Shown: positions 17,317 to 25,944 of the stretch, piece by piece
Numbering within the stretch: position 1 is the stretch's first letter
Layout of the letters: each line of letters begins with the position of its first letter
Assembly: GCA_963813375.1 (NCBI GenBank)
Contig: CAWEYT010000008.1
Location: forward strand, 248,001 to 312,000
Origin: DASTFY01 sp963813375
GTDB taxonomy: Bacteria; Actinomycetota; Acidimicrobiia; Acidimicrobiales; Ilumatobacteraceae
DNA: 64,000 nucleotides
Reading direction: 5' to 3'
Position numbers and translations under genes: made by a program
Notes under the pieces: model-generated
What the model was told of the DNA's origin: nothing
What the model saw: the letters and a program-made list of their open reading frames with translations, nothing else
Database searches by the model: none

Positions 17317-18570
17317 TTGAGCGCCGCCCGATCCTTCGAGGTCCTCGTCATCGGCGGCGGGCCTGCCGGCGCGTCGGCGGCCTACTGGCTGGCCCGCCAC
17401 GGGCACGACGTGGCCGTCGTCGAGCGCAAGACCTTCCCACGCGAGAAGACCTGTGGCGACGGGCTGACCCCGAGAGCCGTCAAGCAGCTCCAGGACATGG
17501 GGCTCGGCGAGGAGCTGACCAAGTACCACCGGTTCGACGGCCTGCGCTGCACCGCCCAGGGCCGGACGCTGGAACTGCCGTGGCCGGAGCACCCGGTGTT
17601 CCCGAACTACGGCTACGTCGTGCGCCGCCGCGACCTCGACTGGATGGTGGCCCAGAACGCGGAGGTGGCTGGGGCCACCCTGCTCCAGGGCACGGACGCC
17701 CTGGCGCCGGTGATCGACCGCGGGTTCGTGCGGGGGGCGGTCGTCCAGCCCAGCGACGCCCCCGAGCCGGTCGAGCTCCGCGCCCGCTACGTCGTGGTGG
17801 CCGACGGCGCCAACAGCCGCTTCGGTCGCGCCCTCGGGACGTTCCGCACGAAGGAGTGGCCCTACGGCACGGCCATCCGCACCTACTGGGAGAGCCCTCG
17901 CCACGACGAGCCGTGGATCGAGTCGGCCCTCGACGTGAAGGACCGCAACGGCAACCCCCTGCCGGGCTACGGCTGGATCTTCCCGGTGGGTGACGGCACC
18001 GTCAACATCGGGGTGGGCTTGCTGTCCACGTTCCGCGACTTCAAGAGCGTCAACACCACCCACCTGCTCGACAGCTACGCGCACATGGTGGCCGAGCGCT
18101 GGGAGATCGACGCCGACCATCCCACGGGTCGGCCGGTCAGCGGTCGCATTCCCATGGGGGGCTCCGTGGGACCCAAGCAGGGGCCGACGTATCTGGTGGT
18201 CGGTGACGCCGCCGGCTCCGTCAACCCGTTCAACGGGGAAGGCATCGACTACGCGTACGAGACGGCGCACATGGCCGCCGACACGATCCACGAGGCGCTC
18301 GTCGACCGCAACCCTCTGGTGTTGTCTGACTACCCCCGGCAGCTCCAGGCCGAGTACGGCCAGTACTTCAAGGTGGCCCGCCTGTTCGCTCGGGTGATCG
18401 GCCGGCCGGCGCTCATGCGAGAGCTGACGCGGGTGGGGATGCACAGCCGCACGCTCATGGAGTGGGTCCTGGCCATCATGGCCAACCTCCTCCGTCCCGA
18501 CGAGATGGGCCCGGCCGAGGCCGCCTACAAAGCCGCCGCCGCCCTCGCCCGCCTCGCCCCCGACGCCTGA
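17317..18570 (+). CDS. FAD-dependent geranylgeranyl-reductase family protein (MenJ-like)
   Basis: Flavoprotein of the geranylgeranyl reductase family, 417 aa. The N-terminal FAD motif is VLVIGGGPAGASAAYWLAR, followed by KTCGDGLTPRAV; the second FAD motif is TYLVVGDAAGSVNPFNGEGI around residue 290. In actinobacteria this family includes MenJ, which saturates one isoprene unit of menaquinone. A location next to menaquinol-oxidising genes supports that role here, but other prenyl-lipid substrates are possible. The start is a TTG 16 bases after the cytochrome c stop, so the two genes probably form an operon. The C-terminal 80 residues are partly hydrophobic. Confidence 0.85.
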   Translation: MSAARSFEVLVIGGGPAGASAAYWLARHGHDVAVVERKTFPREKTCGDGLTPRAVKQLQDMGLGEELTKYHRFDGLRCTAQGRTLELPWPEHPVFPNYGYVVRRRDLDWMVAQNAEVAGATLLQGTDALAPVIDRGFVRGAVVQPSDAPEPVELRARYVVVADGANSRFGRALGTFRTKEWPYGTAIRTYWESPRHDEPWIESALDVKDRNGNPLPGYGWIFPVGDGTVNIGVGLLSTFRDFKSVNTTHLLDSYAHMVAERWEIDADHPTGRPVSGRIPMGGSVGPKQGPTYLVVGDAAGSVNPFNGEGIDYAYETAHMAADTIHEALVDRNPLVLSDYPRQLQAEYGQYFKVARLFARVIGRPALMRELTRVGMHSRTLMEWVLAIMANLLRPDEMGPAEAAYKAAAALARLAPDA

Positions 18571-18613
18571 CCCCCCGCCGTTCGGCCCACCCGCCCGACA
18601 CGGGCCCCTCCCA

Positions 18614-18734
18614 GATCTGTGAGCGAAGCGCGCCGCATGCGGCGCGCTTCGCACGCAGTTCGGTCTCACCGGCGGTCTCACCGCGCGAGGTGTGAGCGCC
18701 CTGGAGGGCTCACGACGCGATCCGTTCACAGATC
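18614..18734 (+). repeat. Left copy of a ~120-bp palindromic repeat bracketing the AbiEi/DUF559 gene
   Basis: Begins GATCTGTGAGCGAAGCGCGC and ends CCGTTCACAGATC, so its own ends are inverted. It contains a perfect 30-bp palindrome at 18623-18652 centred on GCATGC. Its first 84 bases (18614-18697) match the reverse complement of 19761-19842 at about 73 of 85 aligned positions by hand count, and the remaining ~37 bases match more weakly. It starts 43 bases after the preceding stop codon and overlaps the earliest possible start (GTG, 18692) of the enclosed gene. Confidence 0.85.
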
Positions 18735-18772
18735 CGTTTCCGATACGGGGTTGGTCACTCCCTCTCTGTCGC

Positions 18773-19732
18773 GTGCCCGCTCCAACAGCTCTCCCGCCGC
18801 TCCCGTCCCCCCTCAGCGCTCGCTTCGCCGCGCAGCACGCCCTCGTGACCGCTGGGGAGGCCCGTGCTCACGGGCTGAGCCGTGCAGCAATCGCCCGCCG
18901 GGTAGCCGGTGGTCAGCTCGACCGCCCGCTCCCTCAGGTGCTGAGGCTCCTCGGTGCACCGCGCACGGGGGCACAGGACGTGATGGCGGCCGTCCTGGCG
19001 ACGAGCCGTCGGGGCGTCGCCTCCCACCGATGCGCCGCCGCACTGCACGGCCTCGACGGCTGCCCCGCCGGGATCGTCGAGATCAGCGTTACTCGTACGC
19101 ATCGAGTGACGCTCCCTGGTGTCATCGTTCACCACATCCAGGCGCTGGAGGCTTTGGATGTGGTGATGATCGACGGCATCCCCGTGACCGGTCTGGCCCG
19201 GACGCTGTGCGACCTCGGCAGCGTGGTCGACGCCTCGATAGTCGAGCGGGCGCTCGACGACGCCCGCCGCCGGCAGGTCAGCCTCCTGTGGCTGGAGCAG
19301 ACGGTGTCCCGACTCCACCGACCCGGCCAGGCCGGCACAGGCGTGCTGCGCGACCTGCTCGCCGAGGCTCGCAGCCAGCCCACCGTCCGGGGATCGTGGT
19401 TCGAGCGGCTGGTGGAGGACTGCCTACGGTCGCCCGACCTGCCGCCGCTCGTCCGTCAGCACGCCGTTCGTGACCGAGACGGCCGCCTGGCTGGCATCCT
19501 CGATCTGGCCTTCCCGTCGATCCGGCTCGGCGTCGAGGCCCACAGCCGCCAGTTCCACTTCGGCCACGAGGCCGAGCATCGCGACGAGGACCGCGACCAC
19601 CGTCTCGCCCGCTGCGGCTGGGAGGTGCTGTACGTCGGCTGGCAGGGCGCCCGCTGCCCGGAGGACGTGCTCGCGCTCGTCGTCGACACGGCGCGCCACC
19701 GGCGCCGCCAGGTCGCCGCGCACGAACTGTGA
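18773..19732 (+). CDS. AbiEi-type N-terminal domain / DUF559 (Vsr-like) nuclease-like protein
   Basis: Protein of about 319 aa from the GTG at 18773; an in-frame GTG at 18692 inside the repeat would add 27 residues. The N-terminal part (LVTAGEARAHGLSRAAIARR) looks like the winged-helix domain of type IV toxin-antitoxin AbiEi proteins. The C-terminal part (ILDLAFPSIRLGVEAHSRQF, then RDEDRDHRLARCGWEVLYV) matches the DUF559/Vsr-like PD-(D/E)XK fold, with D in ILDLAF and E in GVEAHS as candidate metal ligands. Such proteins occur in many paralogous copies in actinobacteria and their function is unknown to me. No partner toxin gene is adjacent. Confidence 0.75.
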   Translation: MPAPTALPPLPSPLSARFAAQHALVTAGEARAHGLSRAAIARRVAGGQLDRPLPQVLRLLGAPRTGAQDVMAAVLATSRRGVASHRCAAALHGLDGCPAGIVEISVTRTHRVTLPGVIVHHIQALEALDVVMIDGIPVTGLARTLCDLGSVVDASIVERALDDARRRQVSLLWLEQTVSRLHRPGQAGTGVLRDLLAEARSQPTVRGSWFERLVEDCLRSPDLPPLVRQHAVRDRDGRLAGILDLAFPSIRLGVEAHSRQFHFGHEAEHRDEDRDHRLARCGWEVLYVGWQGARCPEDVLALVVDTARHRRRQVAAHEL

Positions 19733-19842
19733 GCGGAGCGCGCTGTCTGTCAGGCGGGGTGCTCACACCTCGCGGGTGCGACCGCCGGTGAGACCGGAGT
19801 GCGCGAAGACGCGCCGCGTGCGGCGCGATCGGCTCACAGATC
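19724..19842 (-). repeat. Right, inverted copy of the ~120-bp palindromic repeat
   Basis: Read on the minus strand it begins GATCTGTGAGCCGATCGCGC and ends CCGCTCACAGTTC. The outer 82 bases (19761-19842) are the inverted partner of 18614-18697. It overlaps the last codons and stop of the enclosed gene (CTGTGA is both the stop context and repeat sequence) and stops three bases before the hemL stop codon. No direct target-site duplication is evident at the outer ends. Confidence 0.85.
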
Positions 19843-19845
19843 GGA

Positions 19846-21210
19846 TCAGGGGCTGGCGGTCGTTGCGGGTGGGGCGGTCATGGCGGCCGTGCGGGCGGCG
19901 CGGTTGGCGGCGGTCACGATCTGGTCGATGACGGCGTCGTCGTGGGCGAGGCCGGGGAAGGCCACCTCGTAGGCGCCGGGGGCGAGGGCGACCCCCTCGT
20001 CCAGGAGGGCGTGGAAGAAGCGTGCGTACATGAGCTCGTCGGTCGTGCGGGCGGTGTCGTAGTCGACGGCGGGCGTGGCGCTGAAGTGCAGGCCGAGGAG
20101 CGGCCCCACGACCGGCACGGTGACCGGGATCTCGGCCGCCGTCAGCGCGCCCCGCAATCCGTCGGCCAGCCGCGCCGCCCGGCGTGCCAGCTCCGAGTAG
20201 AGGCCGTCGTCGAGCAGATCGAGGGCGGCGAGGCCGGCGGCCGTCGCCAGCGGGTTCCCCGACAACGTGCCGGCCTGGTACACGGGACCGAGCGGAGCGA
20301 GCGAGGCCATGATCTCCGCCCGCCCGCCGAAGGCGCCGATGGGCAGCCCGCCGCCGATCACCTTCCCGAAGCAGGTGAGGTCGGGCACGACGCCGTACGC
20401 GCCCTGTGCCCCGCCCGTGCCGAGCCGGAAGCCGGTGATCACCTCGTCGAACACGAGGAGCGCGCCGGCCGCGTCGCACGCCGCCCGCAGGCCCTCCAGG
20501 AAGCCGGGCGCGGGCGGGACGAGGCCCATGTTGGCCGCCACCGGCTCGACCATCACGCAGGCCACGTCGTCGCCGAGCTCGGGCACGACGTTGTACGGGG
20601 CCACGACCGTCTGGCTCACGGCCGCATCGGTGACGCCGGCCGAGCCCGACAGTCCGAGCGTGGCCACCCCGCTCCCACCGGAGGCCAGGAGGGCGTCACC
20701 GTGACCGTGGTAGTTGCCGGCGAACTTCACGACCCGGGGCCGGCCGGTCACGCCGCGGGCGAGGCGGAGCGCGGTCATGGTGGCCTCGGTGCCGCTGTTC
20801 ACGAACCGGACCTGCTCACAGCTCGGTACCCGCTCCCTGATGGCTTCGGCCAGCTTCATCTCGCGCGCGGTCGGCGCGCCGTAGGAGGTGCCGTCGGCGG
20901 CCGCGGCCGTGACGGCTCCGACCACGTGCGGGTGGGCGTGGCCGAGGATGATCGCCCCGTAGCTCTGCACGAGGTCGACGAGCTGGCGGCCCTCGGCGTC
21001 CCAGACGTGGGCGCCCTCGGCCCGGGCCACGAAGTACGGCGTGCCGCCGACCGAGCGGAACGCCCGCACCGGCGAGCTCACGCCGCCGGGGATCACGCGC
21101 TGGGAGCGGTCGAACAGCTCGTCGTTGGACGCCAGCCCCCGCCCGGCGCACGTGACCGGTGAGCACCCGGCCGCGGGACAGCGCGCGGGATCGCAGTACG
21201 GGATGGCCAT
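19846..21210 (-). CDS. hemL: Glutamate-1-semialdehyde 2,1-aminomutase
   Basis: PLP enzyme converting glutamate-1-semialdehyde to 5-aminolevulinate, the last C5-pathway step before hemB. The 454-aa protein has the family signature FVNSGTEATMTALRLAR, the PLP-lysine region FGKVIGGGLPIGAFGGR and DEVITGFRLG. The only good start is the ATG at 21210, which gives an unusual cysteine-rich extension (CDPARCPAAGCSPVTC) ahead of the usual beginning NDELFDRSQRVIPGGVSSPV. It is the last gene of the heme operon, 17 bases after the hemB stop. Confidence 0.95.
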   Translation of the reverse strand: MAIPYCDPARCPAAGCSPVTCAGRGLASNDELFDRSQRVIPGGVSSPVRAFRSVGGTPYFVARAEGAHVWDAEGRQLVDLVQSYGAIILGHAHPHVVGAVTAAAADGTSYGAPTAREMKLAEAIRERVPSCEQVRFVNSGTEATMTALRLARGVTGRPRVVKFAGNYHGHGDALLASGGSGVATLGLSGSAGVTDAAVSQTVVAPYNVVPELGDDVACVMVEPVAANMGLVPPAPGFLEGLRAACDAAGALLVFDEVITGFRLGTGGAQGAYGVVPDLTCFGKVIGGGLPIGAFGGRAEIMASLAPLGPVYQAGTLSGNPLATAAGLAALDLLDDGLYSELARRAARLADGLRGALTAAEIPVTVPVVGPLLGLHFSATPAVDYDTARTTDELMYARFFHALLDEGVALAPGAYEVAFPGLAHDDAVIDQIVTAANRAARTAAMTAPPATTASP

Positions 21211-21227
21211 GGTGCCCAGGGTGGCGT

Positions 21228-22161
21228 TCAGTGCAAGGTCTCGGCCAGCTCGCGCGCCAAGTAGGTGAGGATGATGTCGGCGCCGGCCCGCTTCACCGCG
21301 GTGAGCTGCTCGAGCGCCACCGCCGGCCCGTCGATCCAGCCGTTCGCCGCCGCCGCCTTGACCATCGCGTACTCACCGCTGACGTGGTAGGCGGCCACGG
21401 GCACGTCGACGAGGGCACGAACCTGGGAGATGACGTCCAGGTACGGGAGGGCCGGCTTGACCATGACCATGTCGGCGCCCTGCGCCATGTCAGCGACGAC
21501 CTCGACCAGCGCCTCCCGCCGGTTGCGGGGGTCCTGCTGGTAGCCCTTGCGATCACCGCCACCGGCGATGTGCACGTCGACCGCGTCCCGGAACGGCCCG
21601 TAGAGCGCGGAGGCGTACTTGGCCGAGTAGGCCAGGATGGCGACGTCCGCGTGGCCGGCCTGGTCGAGCGCCTGCCGGATGGCCTCGACCTGGCCGTCCA
21701 TCATCCCGCTGGGCGCCACGACGTGGGCGCCGGCGTCGGCCTGGGCGACCGCGGCCCGGGCATAGAGGACGACGGTGGCGTCGTTGTCGACCTCGCCGGT
21801 CGGGGTCAGCACGCCGCAGTGGCCGTGGTCGGTGTACTCGTCGAGGCAGCAGTCGGCCATCACGACCAGTTGGTCGCCGACGTCGTTGCGCAGCGTCCTG
21901 CAGCGCGAGCTGCACGATGCCCTCGGGGTTCCACGCCTCGGAGCCCTCGTGGTCCTTCCGGGACGGCACGCCGAACAGGATCACCGCCGGCACGCCCAGC
22001 GCCGCGAGCTCGGTGACCTCCTTGCGCAGGCTCTCCCGGGTGTGCTGCACCACGCCGGGCAAGGACTCGATGGGCTGCGGCTCGTCGATGCCCTCCCGCA
22101 CGAACAGCGGGGCCACCAGGTCGTCCACCGAGAGCCGGGTCTCCGCCACCAGCCGCCGCAT
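21228..22161 (-). CDS. hemB: Delta-aminolevulinic acid dehydratase (frameshift)
   Basis: Porphobilinogen synthase condensing two 5-aminolevulinate molecules. The zinc-type cysteine cluster MADCCLDEYTDHGHCG, the first active-site lysine in LAYSAKYASALYGPFR and the second in MVMVKPALPYLDV are present. The N-terminal part (PLFVREGIDEPQPIESLPGV to GIVQLAL) and the rest are in different frames, which join if one base is removed near 21896-21903; the span is 3n+1. Coding-like sequence (RPRRLRSS) continues upstream of the ATG at 22161 with no start codon in that frame, so a second indel near the true start is likely. Confidence 0.92.
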
Positions 22162-22234
22162 GGCCGGCGATGAGCGCAGCCGGCGCGGGCGGTGCTGCGG
22201 GAGGTCACGGTGATCCGACGTGAAGCGCCGATCG

Positions 22235-22939
22235 CTAGCTGCGTGCGCCCGTGCATCGCCGCCCGGCCAGCAGCGGTCCGTGCGCAGAGCGCGGCGGCAG
22301 GGTGACCTCCTCGAGCGAGGTGACCACCAGATCGGCCGCGGAGATGTCGTGCCCGGCGGTCAACGGGCCGGGGCAGGCGACCGTGAAGAGTCCGGCGGCC
22401 ACGGCCGACGCCACGCCCGTGGCCGAATCCTCGAAGGCCACGGCCCGGTCGGGCCGGGCGCCCACTCGGGCGCAGGCGGCCAGGAACGGCTCCGGATGGG
22501 GCTTGCCCTGCTCGACGTGATCGATCGTTGTGATTGCAACGAACCTGGAGAGCAGCCCGAGCTGCTCGAGGACGTATTCGACCCACGCCGAGTCCGAGTT
22601 CGAGGCGACGGCCAGCGGGATCCCGGCCGCGGAGGCGTCGGCGATCAGCGCGGCCACGCCGGGGCGCAGCACGAGCGCGGCGAGCAGCTCGTCGTGGTAG
22701 CGGCGCTTGCTGGCGTGGGCAACGGCCGGGTCGACGTCGGAGGCCGCCTCGGCCGCGAGTTCGGACACCCACGTGGGCGACCACGACTGGCCGACGACAT
22801 GCGCCCACCGTTCGATCGGGTAGTCGAGACCGTGGTCCTCCCACACCCGACGGATGGCGTCGTACTCCACGGACTCGGTGTCGGCGATGGTGCCGTCGAG
22901 GTCGAAGACGAGGGCGTCGACCGCCCGGCCGGCCGTCAC
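22235..22939 (-). CDS. HAD-superfamily phosphatase (beta-phosphoglucomutase-like)
   Basis: Haloacid-dehalogenase-fold hydrolase, 234 aa. Motif I is FDLDGTIADTES with the nucleophilic Asp, motif II is PLAVASNSDS, motif III is around GKPHPEPFL and motif IV is AVAFEDSATGV. This pattern is closest to the PgmB/phosphoglycolate-type subfamily, which acts on small phosphorylated metabolites; the substrate cannot be told from sequence. The GTG start overlaps the hemD stop (GTGA), placing it inside the heme operon, where such a gene is not a standard member. Confidence 0.85.
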   Translation of the reverse strand: MTAGRAVDALVFDLDGTIADTESVEYDAIRRVWEDHGLDYPIERWAHVVGQSWSPTWVSELAAEAASDVDPAVAHASKRRYHDELLAALVLRPGVAALIADASAAGIPLAVASNSDSAWVEYVLEQLGLLSRFVAITTIDHVEQGKPHPEPFLAACARVGARPDRAVAFEDSATGVASAVAAGLFTVACPGPLTAGHDISAADLVVTSLEEVTLPPRSAHGPLLAGRRCTGARS

Positions 22940-23676
22940 GCCAGCGCGTCCATCGTGGCGGCGACCAGCCCTTCGAGCGAATGGGGGGACGCCACCGCGG
23001 CGACGGCCAGCCCGTGGCGCCGAGCCGCTTCGGCCGTCACCGGCCCGATGACCACGACCGACGGCGGCAGGCCGGCGGTTCCGACGGCCCGGACGAACGC
23101 GTCGACGGTCGATCCGGAGGTGAAGAGCACCGCGTCCGCGGACGCCGCGGCGGCGAGCTGCTCCGGCGGCGGGATGACGGGCGCCGTGCGGTAGGCGACC
23201 ACGGCGGAGACCTCCCAGCCGGCGGCCCGCAGCCCTTCGACCAGCACCGGGCGGGCGGCCTCGGCCTGCGCGACCAGGACCCGGCCGCCGCCGTCGGCCG
23301 GCGGACGCGGGAAGACCTCCAGCAGGCCCTCGGCCACGAAGCGGTCGGGCACCAGTGCCGGCCGGATCCCGTGGGCACCGAGGGCGTCGGCCGTCCCCGG
23401 TCCGACCACCGCCCAGCGGACGGCGTGGGCGGCGGCGCGGCCGCCGGCGGCCGCCACCGCCCGCTCGGCCCCGTTCGGCGAGGTCACCACCACCCAGTCC
23501 CAGAGATCCCTCATGGCGGTCCGCAACGCCTCGCCGCCGTCGGCGGGATCGACGACGGTGATCGTCGGCACCTCGATCACCTCGGCTCCCTCGGCGATGA
23601 GCAGTTCCCGCAACCGCCCGACCTGGTCCCCGGCGCGGGTGACGACCACCCGCCGGCCGGCCAGCCCTTCGCCCAT
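22936..23676 (-). CDS. hemD: Uroporphyrinogen-III synthase
   Basis: Closes and inverts the D ring of hydroxymethylbilane to give uroporphyrinogen III. The 246-aa protein is divergent, as usual in this family, but shows LAGRRVVVTRAGDQVGRLRE at the start, VVVTSPNGAERAV near residue 75 and VLFTSGSTVDAFVRAVG near residue 190. Position directly after hemC confirms the call. The ATG at 23676 is 21 bases after the hemC stop; no strong ribosome binding site is visible. Confidence 0.88.
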   Translation of the reverse strand: MGEGLAGRRVVVTRAGDQVGRLRELLIAEGAEVIEVPTITVVDPADGGEALRTAMRDLWDWVVVTSPNGAERAVAAAGGRAAAHAVRWAVVGPGTADALGAHGIRPALVPDRFVAEGLLEVFPRPPADGGGRVLVAQAEAARPVLVEGLRAAGWEVSAVVAYRTAPVIPPPEQLAAAASADAVLFTSGSTVDAFVRAVGTAGLPPSVVVIGPVTAEAARRHGLAVAAVASPHSLEGLVAATMDALA

Positions 23677-23696
23677 CAGACGGCCGGCGCGAACGG

Positions 23697-24590
23697 TCAG
23701 GCCTCGACAGCCCGACGAGCGAGCTGCGCGGCGTCCACGGCCCACCGGGCCGCCTCCTCGGCGGCGCCCTCGTGCACGCCTTCGTACGTCCCGCCCGGCC
23801 CGGCCAGGAAGGTGCGGAGCTCGAGGCCGCCGCCGTCGAGCGCCACGGCGTGGGCCCCGACGGGCAAGGAGCAGCCCGAACCGAGCTCGGCGAGGAAGGC
23901 CCGCTCGCACTCCACCGCCTGTCGAGTGGCCGGGTCGTCGATGGCGGCAAGGGCCTGCCGCGCCGCGGCGTCATCGGCCCGGCACTCGACGGCGACCGCC
24001 CCCTGGCCGACCTGCGGCACCATCTCGTCGACCGACATCGGGTCGACGGCGGTGGAGGCGGACAGCTCGTCCACGATCCCCAGCACCTCGAGCGCAGCCA
24101 TCGCCATGACGATGGCGCCGCCCTCCGGGACCTTGCCCAGCCGCGTGTGGATGTTGCCCCGCAGCTCGACGAACGAGAGGTCGGGCCGGAGCGAGCCGAG
24201 CTGGGCTCGTCGCCGTACCGAACCGGTGGCGACGGTCGCGCCATCGCGCAGATCGTTGAATCTGCAACCAATGAGTGCGTCGCGCGGATCGCGCCGAGTG
24301 GTGAAGGCGCCGATGACCAGTCCGGGTGTGGTGGCTGACGGCAGGTCCTTGGCGGAGTGGACCGCCAGGTCGGCCCGCCCGTCGAGCACGGCTTGCTGCA
24401 CCTCCTTCACGAACACCCCCTGACCGCCGATCGTGTGCAGCGGCACGTCGGGGCGCTGGTCGCCCGTGGTCTCGACCAGGATCAGCTCGACCTCGATCCC
24501 GGCGCCCGCACCCCGCACCTGCTCGGCGACGACCTCGGCCTGTGTCCGCGCCTGCGCGCTCCCGCGCGTGGCCACCCGCAGCACGGTCAC
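23697..24590 (-). CDS. hemC: Hydroxymethylbilane synthase (porphobilinogen deaminase)
   Basis: Polymerises four porphobilinogen units. The 297-aa protein has the conserved LAVHSAKDLPS, RRRAQLGSLRPDLSFVELRG and the dipyrromethane-cofactor cysteine in ELGSGCSLPVGA near residue 240. The GTG start lies just after the hemA stop. A normal-length, clean frame. Confidence 0.95.
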   Translation of the reverse strand: MTVLRVATRGSAQARTQAEVVAEQVRGAGAGIEVELILVETTGDQRPDVPLHTIGGQGVFVKEVQQAVLDGRADLAVHSAKDLPSATTPGLVIGAFTTRRDPRDALIGCRFNDLRDGATVATGSVRRRAQLGSLRPDLSFVELRGNIHTRLGKVPEGGAIVMAMAALEVLGIVDELSASTAVDPMSVDEMVPQVGQGAVAVECRADDAAARQALAAIDDPATRQAVECERAFLAELGSGCSLPVGAHAVALDGGGLELRTFLAGPGGTYEGVHEGAAEEAARWAVDAAQLARRAVEA

Positions 24591-24595
24591 GGCAG

Positions 24596-25858
24596 TCAGG
24601 GGAGGTCGAACAGGTCGCGCAGCGCGCTGGCGTTGCGCTCGCCCCGTGGCGTGCCGGCGTCCTCCTTGAGGCGAACGGTGGGCTGGCGCAGGAGCTTGGC
24701 GATGAGCCCTCTGGTCAGCGCCTCGACGGCCTCCCGCTCGATCGGATCGAGGTCGGCCAGCCGGCGCTGGAAGCGGGCCAGCTCGGCCTGGCGCACGTGC
24801 TCGGCCCGGTCGTGCAGGGCACCGAGGATGGGAGCGACCTCGCGGGCGGAGGCGTCGTCGAGGTAGCGGTCGACCTCGCCGGCCACGATCTCCCGCACCC
24901 GCTCGGCCTCCGCGGCGCGGGCCTGCCGGCCCCGGTCGGCCCAGTCCCGCAGGTCCTCGAGGTCCAGCAGGGTGATGCCTGGCAGTGTCGCCGCGCTGGC
25001 CTCGACGTCGCGGGGCACGGCGATGTCCAACACGAGCAGCGACCGACCGCCGCGGCGCTCGACGACGGTGGACATGAACTCGTGGTCCAGCACCGGGAGC
25101 TCGGCGCCGGTGCAGGTGACGACGAGGTCAGCGGTGGACAGCTCGTCCGTCAGGCTCGAGTGGGCTGCGAGCCGGCCGCCGGTGCGCTCGGCCAGCGCGC
25201 CGGCCCGGGTCTCGGTGCGGTTGACCACCACGAGCTGACCCACACCGCGGGCCGACAGCGCGACGGCCGCGCTCTCGCCCACGTCCCCGGCCCCGACGAC
25301 GACGACCTTCGCGGTGCTCAACGAGCCGAGGCGCTCCTCGGCCATCTCGATGGCCGCGTGCGACACGGACGCCGTCCCCCGGCCGATGGCGGTCTCTGTC
25401 CGGGCCCGCTTGCCGACCTCGATGGCCCGGCGGAAGAGCAGGTTGAGCGCCGCCCGCGTCGTGCCCTCGCGCTGGCCGAGCATCCACGCGTCGCGGACCT
25501 GGCCGAGGATCTCCGACTCGCCCAGCACCGCCGAGCGCAGGCCGGCCGCCACCTCGAACAGGTGCGTGGCGGCCTCCTCGTCGTGCTGGCTGATCAGGTG
25601 CAGCGTGAGGGCGTCGGGGCTCAGGCCGGCCAGGGAGCAGAAGAAGTCCCTGATGTCGGCATAGGCCCCGTGGAAGCGCTCCGTGACGGCGTAGACCTCG
25701 GTCCGGTTGCACGTGGACAGCAGGACGACCTCGGACAGGTTCGGCCGCAACCGGAGGTCGTGGAGGGCCTTGGGCCTGGCGTCACCGTTGAGCGTGACCC
25801 GCTCGAGGACGGCCAGCGGCGCCGTGCGGTGATTGATCCCGATCACCACGATGGCCAT
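24596..25858 (-). CDS. hemA: Glutamyl-tRNA reductase
   Basis: First committed enzyme of the C5 tetrapyrrole pathway, reducing glutamyl-tRNA to glutamate-1-semialdehyde. The 420-aa protein has the catalytic cysteine in LLSTCNRTEVYAV near residue 50, GESEILGQVRDA, and the NADPH-binding VVVGAGDVGESAAVAL. The ATG has an excellent ribosome binding site (AAGGAGG, 8 bases upstream). About 85 bases separate it from the rex stop, so it may be co-transcribed with rex. Confidence 0.95.
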   Translation of the reverse strand: MAIVVIGINHRTAPLAVLERVTLNGDARPKALHDLRLRPNLSEVVLLSTCNRTEVYAVTERFHGAYADIRDFFCSLAGLSPDALTLHLISQHDEEAATHLFEVAAGLRSAVLGESEILGQVRDAWMLGQREGTTRAALNLLFRRAIEVGKRARTETAIGRGTASVSHAAIEMAEERLGSLSTAKVVVVGAGDVGESAAVALSARGVGQLVVVNRTETRAGALAERTGGRLAAHSSLTDELSTADLVVTCTGAELPVLDHEFMSTVVERRGGRSLLVLDIAVPRDVEASAATLPGITLLDLEDLRDWADRGRQARAAEAERVREIVAGEVDRYLDDASAREVAPILGALHDRAEHVRQAELARFQRRLADLDPIEREAVEALTRGLIAKLLRQPTVRLKEDAGTPRGERNASALRDLFDLP

Positions 25859-25944
25859 GACCGAACCTCCTTCCGTCGCTCGTCGGACCCAACACTAGGG
25901 GGAGCCTCCACCCGCGCCTCTCCTCGGGCGTCCTGTCGCACTGA

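Noticed and set aside
18614..18734. A simple transcription terminator explanation for the left palindromic repeat.
   Set aside because: There is no T-run, the repeat is ~120 bp long, and a second inverted copy lies at the other end of the enclosed gene. A terminator role is possible but does not explain the paired arrangement.
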